This document shows, piece after piece, positions 37,501 through 47,800 of a stretch of DNA of 64,000 bases. The notes under the pieces are model-generated. The model saw nothing but the letters and a program-made list of their open reading frames with translations, did not search any database and was not told the origin of the DNA. The DNA comes from Leptoclinus maculatus. Taxonomy: Eukaryota; Chordata; Actinopteri; Perciformes; Stichaeidae. The stretch's first letter is position 1, and every line of letters starts with the position of its first letter. The stretch lies in NCBI GenBank assembly GCA_032191485.1, contig JAVDOI010000016.1:3547953-3611952 (forward strand), in the 5' to 3' direction. The position numbers and the translations under genes are program-made.

Positions 37501-39410
37501 TCTTGTTTTAGATTTCAAGAGATGAAGCAATCAACAAAGTCCGACGAGAAACTGAAGAGGACCTAAAAGGTAGATCATCTTCAGTGTTTGTGTTGCATGG
37601 AAAGACTTTCAAGTAAGCTGTTTTTCAAGCATTGTTGCAAACCCCCTTCACACAATAGCTTTATAAGGGTTTCTGTGTACTTAATCTGTCAGCTGAAAAA
37701 TGTCAATTCATGTCCTCCATGTGTAGAAAGGTTCCCTCAGGCGGACCCCTTTGAAGTCATGGAATCCTTCAACGCTGTGAGCAAAGAAGTCTTCCGCAAT
37801 TTAGTGCTAAATGAGTACAAGAGGTACGCCCCCCGCCCGCGGTGACGTTACTGTATATTCTCATGACACAGGATGTGCCTTTTGTAACTGTGTTTTTTTT
37901 TTTTGTATTTGACGTGTTGTAGGTGTGATGGGAGGGAGCTGACTGCTTTAAGGAACATTTCCTGCGATGTGGACCTCTTTAAGCCGCTGCATGGCTCAGC
38001 TCTGTTCCAGAGAGGACAAACACAGGTAGCGACAGAGCAAATGAGGCTTGATTTGTAAGATGCATTTTGTTGAAAGAAGAATACCATTGTGTCCAAATTT
38101 GATGGACGAGATAGAGGACTGAGATAAAATACTGTGTTTGATAATGAATGCAATAGCAGGAGGAGGGTGACCAAAAGCCGCTCTAGTCTTTTAACAAAGA
38201 AAGCTCAGTCCTCTTCCTCTTCCTTTTTTTATTTATAGGTGCTTAGCAGTGTCACGTTTGATTCCCTGGAATCCAGTGTCAAAGCAGATATTATCACCAC
38301 AGCTTTGAGGTAAAGTTATCCCTCATGTAACCGCACACATTCATACTGTTGATATTCTCAGATACAGTTGTCTCTTACTTCTTTTATTATCTGTCTATAC
38401 CTGAATGTCAGTGCACACAGGGCTTCACCCAGTGTGGCAGACTAAACTACCCACACACACTAACATGAACCATTAAACGTATAAAGTCTATAAAAGACTA
38501 CGTAACCCAGGTCTTCCATTCATTTTCCTTCTGCAGCGGCATCAAATCCAAAAATTTCATGCTTCATTATGAGGTGAGTCATATCCTGTTTTCATTTTTA
38601 AACTCACTAAGATTATTAGATGTATGATTCTGTATCTTAAAGTGGAGCTTTTAATCCTTTTAGATCACACCCCTGATCATGTTTTGAATATTTAACAATA
38701 TATGCAAATAAGAAATGTTAATATAAAAATTAAATCATCTTTTCTTCCCGTAAAAACAAAAGTGTGCTTACTTGAGCTAGCACCGCCCAATTTCAACCAA
38801 TGACTACGTAAAAGTAAAGACGCTCTGCCTTCAGTTTCATTTGGGACTTTAAAATCAACTTTGCCTTTTTAATTTCAGTTCCCTCCATATGCAACCAATG
38901 AGACTGGAAAGATGGGCGGCATCAACAGGAGGGAGCTGGGACACGGTGTGTGTTAAAGTTTCTTCTACTTGTATCAAGAGTCATCTGGACATAGTGTTTG
39001 TGTGTATGTATTTGTTCATGTTTGTGTGTATGTATTTGTTCATGTTTGTGTGTATGTATTTGTTCATGTTCAGGGGCCCTGGCTGAGAAAGCGCTGAGAC
39101 CAGTCATTCCTAAAGACTTCCCTTTCACTATCCGGGTCACCGCTGAGGTGCTGGAGTCAAACGGTGAGTTTGGTGACACAGTTTCTAAAGAGTAGAAGCA
39201 CCACAGGGAATGTGTCTCAGACGGGATCCTCTTCATCTTCTCTCAGGTTCTTCCTCAATGGCTTCAGCATGTGCGGGCAGCCTCGCTCTAATGGACGCAG
39301 GTACTGATAAGAATCGCTCTATTCTAAAAAATCTAAATATGTTTTGACTTGTTGAGTTTTATGGTGTGTTGAGTATTTGAGTAGTTGACATTTAATGCAA
39401 CATAATTTAG

Positions 39411-39449
<39 letters not shown>

Positions 39450-41737
39450 TCATATAGTAAAGTGCTTCTTTGTGATAATATGTCGCTGACGTGTCTCCCA
39501 GGTGTTCCCATCTCTTCTGCTGTGGCAGGTGTAGCAGTTGGCCTCATCTCTAAGGCCAACCCGGAGAAACCTGCAGAGATGCAAGACTACAGACTACTCA
39601 CCGATATTCTGGTACAGACAATGTGTGATTAACCATGAAGCGTTCTGACTAATTGTATCGTAGATGGTGAAATATGAGCTGATTATTGTTTCCTCACCAG
39701 GGAATAGAGGACTACCTCGGAGACATGGACTTCAAATTGGCAGGAACAAACAAGGGCATCACTGCTTTACAGGTACGGTGTCTGATAACTCAAAGCAAGT
39801 GTCTTAAAAACACTTTTTGTTTCACTCAGTCGCTGAAAACGAAATATATTTACCTGAAAAGATATTGCACGTCTTAAATACATACAGTTTATTATAACCT
39901 ACTCGGGGGTTACTTGTCCTAATCGAGGGTCTAAGGACAGATTGTAAAGCCCCTTGAGGCACATTTTGTGAATTGTGATATTGGGCTGTATAAATATAAT
40001 TGACTTGACTTGTTGAGCTCTTAATGCTACCGGTACTTTAACTTTTGTCCTCTGGTTCATATGTTCCACTCCTTTACACTCGTTTATTTGACCTCCAGGC
40101 TGACGTGAAGATCCCAGGTTTGCCTCTGAAGGTGGTCATGGAGGCCATCCAGCAGGCCACAGGTGATTTAACAGAAAGAAATACGTGTGAACATGTTTTT
40201 TGGTGGCTTGATGGACTTTGTTTCAATATTATTATTATGTTCCAGTGGCCAAGAAGGAGATCTTGGGCATCATGAACAAATGTACAGCAAAACCCAGAGA
40301 GACGAGGAAAGAGAATGGACCTGTTGTTGGTAAGCTTTGTGTTTAAACATACATTGTGTATGTACACGCATTAACTAGTAACTATGTGTTCGACTAGTTG
40401 AGTTAGATAAGAAGGGATGACAGCAGTGAAGACAGAAGGCCAAATCAAGCTGCCGAGTATCGGTTCATAATGTAACATGAATACTGGGCTTCCACAGGGA
40501 TGCACACCCAACTTTTACAACATTTTACTGTGTAAAGGGAACTGATGTGTGCAAGTTTTATTCTGCCTTCAGAAAATGTCCGGGTGCCTGTTTCCAGACG
40601 AGCTCGCTTCGTCGGTCCAGGCGGCTACAATCTCAAAAGGTTACAAGCTCAAACAGGTAAGAAGTCATTTAAAATTCATATTAAAGTGACTCAGAAAACC
40701 AACCAGGATCATGATATCTTTGTGAATGAAGTACAGACTCCTTCACACAAACTGTATTTTCTTTTTCTTCTTGAGGTGTGACAATAAGTCAGGTGGACGA
40801 GGAGACTTTCTCTGTGTTCGCTCCAACACCAGGAGCCATGAATGAAGCCCAAGACTTCATCAGTGAGATCTGCAAAGATGATGTGAGTCTCCACGGCCTT
40901 TAGAGGCCTTTTAAACACGGCACATTGTAGAAAAACTTCAGTTAAACCCACAACAAAAAGCACTTACTTGTATCACAGTGATCTGAACATGAGGCTGTTT
41001 GCACGTGCGTGTAAATTCATGGCTCCACACGTGTGTATGTGCACAAACAAACATGTGTATGTGCATAAACAAAGGTGTGTTTTTGTGTGGCAGCAAGAGC
41101 TGCAGCTGGAGTTTGGTGCTATCTACACTGCCACCATTATTGAGATAAGGTAAAGCAATATATTGTTGACTGTAAAACAGTATTTACATGTTTAAACATG
41201 TTTACCTAGTGGAATTGTATTCATTATCAATGGATAAATCAAACCTTTATCATCTGAAGCCTTTTCCTGCTCTGCTTCAGGGACATTGGTGTGATGGTGA
41301 AGCTTTATCCCAACATGAGTGCTGTCCTGCTGCACAACTCACAGCTGGACCACAAACGGGTCAGTGGGTTTGTTTGCCTGCGTGTCTGTGTTTGAGAATG
41401 AAATCATTACTTAAAGGTAATTTCTTTGTAATTTCCCTCTTTTAGATCAAACATCCGAGTGCTTTGGGTTTAGAGGTGGGACAGCAGATACAGGTACGTG
41501 TCACTAACTGCAGGCTGTGTTGTCAGAAGTAGCCTCCTGTGTTCCCGTTCTGGGCTCATTGTCTCTGACTGGACTTCACAGGTCAAGTACTTCGGACGGG
41601 ACCCAACAGACGGCAGGATGAGAATTTCGCGGAAGGTGCTCCAGTCTCCTGCTGCGACCGTTGTCAAGACGCTGAGTGAGAAACAGAGCATCTCCATGGG
41701 TCCAAGCGACGGCCACACGACCAGCGGCGATTTGTGA
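34566..41737 (+). CDS. pnpt1: Polyribonucleotide nucleotidyltransferase 1, mitochondrial (PNPase)
   Basis: PNPase phosphorolytically degrades RNA 3' to 5' and acts in mitochondrial RNA turnover and import. There are 28 coding exons, as in mammals, and 2313 coding bases (770 residues; human 783). Exons: 34566-34684, 34975-35035, 35536-35610, 35845-35950, 36076-36125, 36236-36299, 36386-36433, 36590-36703, 37052-37238, 37326-37377, 37512-37569, 37727-37823, 37923-38025, 38239-38309, 38537-38573, 38879-38945, 39074-39163, 39247-39300, 39502-39611, 39701-39772, 40099-40162, 40246-40329, 40573-40656, 40776-40882, 41094-41149, 41281-41359, 41446-41493, 41582-41737. Domains: basic, acid-free mitochondrial presequence (1 to about 28), RNase PH 1 (about 34-165), alpha-helical linker (about 195-300), RNase PH 2 (about 335-560), KH with GPGG (about 590-650), S1 (about 663-735). 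The catalytic-site segments ESNGSSSMAS and GDMDFK are intact. All phases agree. Introns 2, 5, 6 and 23 use AAG or GAG acceptors. Confidence 0.98.
38997..39068 (+). repeat. 24-bp minisatellite, three perfect copies, at a 3' splice site
   Basis: Units at 38997-39020, 39021-39044 and 39045-39068 are identical (tttgtgtgtatgtatttg + ttcatg). The last unit is followed directly by ttcag, the acceptor of pnpt1 exon 17 at 39074, so the array forms the polypyrimidine region of intron 16. Confidence 0.95.
39412..39447. repeat. (TA)n microsatellite
   Basis: About 18 TA units lie in pnpt1 intron 18. Confidence 0.95.
39897..40016 (+). repeat. SINE-type 3' tail in pnpt1 intron 20
   Basis: The words gattgtaaagccccttgagg, ttgtgatattgggctgtat and aaatataattgacttgactt are the hallmark 3' end of a widespread group of fish short retroposons (tgtaaagcgccttgagg...gggctatataaataaaattga). 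The ending carries a short direct reiteration, gacttgacttg. A similar tail fragment is at 23025-23055. The promoter end was not identified. Confidence 0.6.
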
Positions 41738-42720
41738 CACACCGGCACAACGACTTCTGGCTTTGTCAACAAAGTGGATTTAAACTGAGTAGATGTTTTT
41801 GCTACAAAACGTTTCTGTTGAGAAATCGACCAAACCAAGAGCAAACAGTACATGAAGAGGTGTCCCCTGCTGTCGTGGGTATGGATGTGATTAAACGGCG
41901 CTGGAATAAAGCGTCGCTCATCAAGTGCAGCGTCCTGCTGTCATCAGTGGATATGCACCGACTGAAAAGAACACTGAGCGGGAGACTCGTTTTAAAGTTT
42001 CATTTTGAAGTGTACTCGTTTTTACGGTGTCTTGTTTTCGGATCGGCCCCCTCAGTTATCATTGACGGCATCGTCAGTTCCTCCAATGTCATCTAGCAGC
42101 TTTCACCGTGCAATGTTATCAATGGTTTCCTTAGTCACATGTGTGATAATACTGCTCTTGTGGTATTGTGAGATTTCCATATTTGGTGTCCGCTGTGGCA
42201 GTGAGTCCTCTAAGCTGCCAGGATCAAGACACGGACAAAGAAAGCAAAGTGGGAAGAACACGGTGTACAGTTATTTTCTTTTTTTTAAATATTCCCTTGA
42301 GTTTACAGTATATGTGAGTCATCTGCAACCATTCACAAGTACAGCATGCACACATAAAAGAACCAGACTTCTATGTCGCACAATATTCAGATGCCAACAA
42401 AGAAATGCACTTAAGTGCCACAAATTGTCAAAAATAATCTGATGTTGAAGAGTTTCACACACCCACGAGATGTACCCTGAGTCTTAAGAGAATTGGGAAA
42501 TGCCCACGTTACCAAATTCGCTCTTGCGCTAAGCATATGTTGTAAACTGAAAGATTCTGAATAATTCACAAAACAGTCACTATCAGTTGTCTTAAGATAT
42601 CTTTGGGTAGGGGAAGTACAGTAACTAATGCAGCGCGGAGGATTTTTTTTTTTTTTTTTATAGGTTGGAGTACACTTGGGATGCTCAAAATAAACTGAGG
42701 TGGTATTGAAATCATTTGTG
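41738..42720 (+). terminator. pnpt1: pnpt1 3' UTR with two poly(A) signals
   Basis: AATAAA occurs at 41905-41910 and at 42689-42694. The second is followed by a GT-rich stretch (atttgtgtgtctgtttgg, near 42714-42731), as expected of a cleavage site, so a 3' end near 42.71 kb is more likely and the first may be an alternative. The open frames at 41734-42096 and 42005-42442 are UTR translations without family resemblance. Confidence 0.6.
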
Positions 42721-42867
42721 TGTCTGTTTGGCTTACTGGTCCGATGGCCAAGTACTCTAAAAAAAAAAAAGCTGAATATTAAGCTCTCTGTTCCCAGATG
42801 TTTGGAAATAAATTAACTCATAAATTCACTCACAAAAATATCTGTGAATAATTTTAGCCATTTAAAA

Positions 42868-43040
42868 TAAAATAATACTTTATTAGACCCGCAGTGGGGA
42901 AATGTACAGGATTACAGCAGCATAGTGTATGGTGCAAATGAGACATAGTAAAAAACAAGTATTATAAATAAGTAATAAAACAGTAAAGAATATTAAATCC
43001 ACAATAACTAAAATAGTATATATACAGACAGAATAATTGT
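42868..43040 (-). repeat. LINE-type 3' end fragment, minus orientation
   Basis: On the minus strand the segment ends tttccccactgcgggtct then aataaagtattattttattt, the typical tail of teleost non-LTR elements. Ahead of it is a body with 'gcaccatacactatgctgctgtaatc'-like words. It sits between the pnpt1 3' end and the ppp4r3b promoter. Confidence 0.6.
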
Positions 43041-43139
43041 AGTATTGCACAGTGTATTATTTGTAACTTTCTGTGAACATCTGTCTACGTAAAGTCATCT
43101 GCAGGTAACTGCTGCTGCTATGACTTGTCTTGCCTGTAG

Positions 43140-43573
43140 GGGGCGCGTTAGACTCCTCGCGCTGCGGTTTCGCCATTGGATGACGTCGCTCGGAGGAGGA
43201 GACCCCGCGGCAGTTAGCGCTTGATTGACGTCGAAGAAGAAAAAGAACACAAGATCGGATTACAAGATGGCGGTCTGTGGACGTTAGCAAAGAAGGCCGT
43301 TAAGAGTTGTTGTGTTCTCTTGTGAATTTTACTGGTTGATAACAGGGCCCTCCTGTCGAGCTGTTTCACCTCGTGGACGTAATGTGTTTATGAATCAGCT
43401 ACCGATACATTCCACGGCTATTGTTAAACTTTACTGTAGACGTGCATGTTTTTATATAACATGCGGGTGGAAACAAAGTTAACAGGTCGAGGCTAGGAAA
43501 CCACCAGACGTGGTGTGAGGTGATTAGCTTGTTAGCTTAGTTAGCTAGCCTGCTAGCTCCGACTCGGTTAACC
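43140..43573 (+). promoter_or_regulatory. ppp4r3b: ppp4r3b promoter and 5' leader
   Basis: The promoter is GC-rich and TATA-less. It has an inverted CCAAT box (attgg, 43175-43179), two identical CRE-type TGACGTCG octamers (43181-43188 and 43226-43233, 45 bases apart) and a YY1-like AAGATGGCGG (43264-43273), which usually sits just downstream of the transcription start. If transcription starts near 43260 the leader has short upstream frames, for example ATG at 43267 ending TAG at 43287. Confidence 0.65.
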
Positions 43574-44774
43574 ATGTCGGACACTCGGCGGCGGGTGAAA
43601 GTGTACACGCTGAATGAAGACCGGCAGTGGGACGATCGGGGCACCGGACACGTCTCGTCCACGTTTGTTGAACGTCTGAAGGGAATATCGCTATTAGTTC
43701 GAGCAGAATCAGACGGTGAGTTCAGTTAGCACAGCCGCATTGATGCTACAGTTAGCTTAGCGCTAGCACGCTAACTTCTGGTTGTTCGGACAGAATACAA
43801 TTGGCCACTATGTGTTCTTTGGTTATCTTATTGGGGATTGTTTCTTTGATTTAGCTATTTGAAGCCGGCGTTTCATAGCCGTCAGAACAACCAGTATTAG
43901 CATTGCCTCTAGATAAAAGGCTAACATTTACTGAATAGCTGATGCTAGCAAGCTCGTTGGTATAGCAGGCGATCTCAGTAGCATGGGGGGGCCTTCAAAG
44001 TCTTGTCTTAAATGTACAAAGTTCTTATTACTCGGGTTAGTAAACCACTATCCACGCAAAGATCATCCCAAAAAATTAATAACACTGGAAAATGCTGATT
44101 TAGCGATAATAATCCCAGCTGTTGTTAGTTTTAACGTAGTATTTGTGCTACATTGTTTTAATCATCGTTTCACATTGTCTACTTACATGCTCTCTGGCTG
44201 CCACACAGGTTAATTGACCTCAACCTTCAATAATTGGTCACGTTAGCTATGTGGTTATCTTTGTTGTGAGCATTGCCTCTATAGCTCGGAGATGAAAAAG
44301 TTACCCAAGTCTTTGTGTTTTTAGGATCTCTACTATTGGAGTCGAAGATAAGCCCGAATACTGCATATCAGAAACAACAGGTAAGAATAGATAACCTGAG
44401 TCCGGATCCGCTACAAAAGACATGCCCGTGCAAACCCCCAGTATTTCCTAAATTAGAGTGTGAAAATGTAATCATTTCAACATTGAGGCCTGTTGCTTGA
44501 CAAGTGCTGCCACACAGATACAGTGCAGACAATGGTAATGCAATGTCTGGTCCCAGTGTAAACCTGGTCACAATACCAGTGAACTTGTTTTTCACCATTT
44601 TAACAGTCGGCACAACGAGATACATTTGTAACACACATGGTTTGAGATAATAGATCTGACTGTAGACAAAGTAACCATTAATCATTTTAAAGGACATCAA
44701 AGGCTTGAAAGAGAGCGTGTGTGTGTTGGTAATATGTGACGTCTTGCTCTTCTTGAGGCTGTTTTGATAATGAG

Positions 44775-44823
<49 letters not shown>

Positions 44824-47800
44824 CGTGTGAGTGAGGGAGAGAGAGTGAGAGAGCGCATGTGTAACTGTGTTTGAGTGTGTCCTGTAAATACGATAAGCAT
44901 TTCTTTGTATACAGTTTGATGTTTCTATTTCCTCCTACCAGGACACACTGATTGTCTGGTCGGAAGCAGATAATTATGACCTTGCCCTAAGTTTCCAGGA
45001 AAAGGCGGGCTGCGATGAGATATGGGAGAAGATTTGCCAGGTAAAGTAAATCCAGTTTTGTGATTTTTTTGTTTGTTTAATGGAGGATACACAAACAGCA
45101 GTGGTGCTGCGTTCTAGTGACACTACCGCAAGAGGCAGTACATTAATACTTCTAGTTTAATTCCTTACTTCATATCTACCAACTATTTATTTCCCAGGTT
45201 CAAGGCAAGGACCCGGCCCTGGACATCACCCAGGACCCTATCGATGAGTCGGAAGAGGAGCGCTTCGAGGAGATTCCGGAGACGAGCCACCTGGTGGAGC
45301 TCCCTCCTTGTGAGCTAAGCCGACTGGAGGAGATCGCTGACCTGGTTACCTCTGTCCTGTCTTCGCCCATCCGGAGGGAAAAACTGGCCCTGGCCCTGAT
45401 GAGCGAGGGCTACATCAAGAAACTCCTGGGTCTCTTCAGAGTATGCGAGGACCTGGACAACAGGGAAGGCCTACATCACCTCTATGAGATTGTCCGTGGC
45501 GTCTTGTTCCTCAACAAAGCGGCCCTCTTTGAGGTGATGTTCTCTGATGACTGTATCATGGATGTGGTGGGCTGCCTCGAGTATGACCCAGCGCTGGTTC
45601 AGCCTAAACGGCACCGGGAATTCTTGACCAAGACGGCTAAGTTTAAGGAGGTGATCCCTATCACGGACTCTGAGCTGCGGCAGAAGATCCACCAAACCTA
45701 CCGGGTGCAGTACATCCAAGACATCATCCTGCCCACGCCATCTGTTTTTGAGGAGAACTTCCTGTCCACACTCACCTCCTTCATCTTCTTCAACAAGGTG
45801 GAGATTGTCAGTATGTTGCAGGTAAGGGTCCAAACCAGGTAACATGTCTTTTTCTTTAAGGCATATTTATCAACAAGCCATTGTCTTTTCTGTACCAGCT
45901 TTCATTTGCTGTTGAACAGGTTACAGGTGAACATTTCTGTATCTGCAGTATTTTCCTAAATCTATAATCAGTTGCCGCTGACGGAAAATTGTGTAAGCGA
46001 CAAAAGCTCATGCGTGTGTGCATCGAGTTTTGTCTTGTGACAGTTGAACTATTAAAATATACAATAATAAAAATATTTTTGAAAGGTGTTTGAAAGATCT
46101 ATTGTAATGCTTGTAAGTGGATTTCTTTATGTGAGTCAGGTGTTAATTGATAATAATTTGTACCACACAATAATTTTCATGATGCAAATAGTAACACAAA
46201 GTCCAACCATTTCATATTCACGTTTTCTACATCCTGTGATTGTATTATAGGGCTCATGATGGGTGAAGCGGCTGTCTTTAAGAATCATGGGTTCCCTCAG
46301 TGTTTTTGATTGTAGTTGATGCTAAAGTTGAATAAAAAGTGTCCAGGATTATGTTTTTTTTATTCCCCTTTCTGTTTATATTTGGATTTTACGCCTTTTT
46401 ATTTCTTCAGTAGCTTGATTTCTTAACCCTTTTTATTTTCGTGTGCCAAAGGAGGACGAGAAGTTCCTAACGGAGGTCTTCGCACAGCTCACAGACGAAG
46501 CCACAGAAGACAGTAAAAGGAGAGAGCTTGTGAGTCAAACAGTTGTTAAATCTCCAGGCCAGATGTTGTGTTGAAATGATTCATTCTGCTGTCTGCAATG
46601 CTGCTTCTTTTGCACGGGTTAAATATTTACTGCCGCTTTGGCAACATTATTCATTCAACAGTGCAGACTGTCACTGAGAGTGGAATAGGAAATAATTGAT
46701 TCTGTTCATGCGGTTGTCCTTTATTCTTTTGAAACGCTTTGTATTGCTGTGTTTGAGACTAAAAATAAATGATCTCACTGCTCTACACTGTTACACATGA
46801 AACAATGCTTGGGGAAAGTATTTTTGTCAATGACCTTTAACCGTTTGTTTTAAACTGTCTGATCAAATGTAACATCTTTTTTTTTTTTTTCTGTAAATTT
46901 CAGGTGAACTTTGTCAAGGAATTCTGTGCTTTTTCACAAACGTTGCAGCCACAAAACAGGGACGCTTTCTTCAAAACGCTGGCCAATCTCGGCATTTTAC
47001 CTGCGCTTGAAATAGTCATGGTATGTTCTGACCGTTACATGCATTTGTTGTTAATAAAACAGTCTATTTGTTTTTTGCTCATGAATAATCTAACTGCGGA
47101 AACATTTTATTGTGTAGAATTCTCTCTTTTGTTCTGGTCTTCAACTCTTATTTTCCTCCTGTGCAGGGAATGGACGACCTGCAGGTGAGGGCAGCAGCTA
47201 CAGACATCTTCTCTTACCTGGTGGAATTCAGCCCCTCCATGGTCAGAGAGTTCGTCATGCAGGAACCACAGCAGACCGACGACGTAAGCCCAGTTTCATG
47301 TAGCACAGCGTTGGTGTACTGTCCTCAAGTTGATTGATATTTGTATGAAATATTTTATACTGAGTGATGTACAAACATACCTTTTACAGTGTTTCCCTCA
47401 TACATTTTTTAATAGCTCTGTGCTGCATCAATTTTACATACAATTCATGTGCAAAAAATACTTGCACATGTCAAAAAGCTTTCCAAATGAAAGCCTGAAT
47501 GTCCCCGTGAAGCCTTACAGGCCCTTAGAGCGGTGTTCCTCCCAAGCACTTAGTAATCGAGGTGAACTCTAAATATCAAATGGTCTTTTTTAATCCTGTG
47601 TGATTGTGAACACTTCAAAATGGCATAAAATATAACATGGATGGACAAGAGGCATGCAACAAAACTATGCTTTGTCTGCATTTGATCTACTAGTTCGATA
47701 AGACCCTCTTCTTCACATAGAAGTGGAGCCTGTATAGTTCAGGGAATCCCTTTATAATAAATGATCTAATAGTGTACGGGTTGCATACTGTGTCGTGCTA

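Noticed and set aside
38997..39068. CRISPR-like regular repeat
   Set aside because: The 24-base units are contiguous without spacers and lie in a vertebrate intron; a minisatellite explains them.
41734..42442. Open frames of 120 and 145 residues after the pnpt1 stop
   Set aside because: Within the pnpt1 3' UTR, unlike any protein I know; no continuation of PNPase homology.
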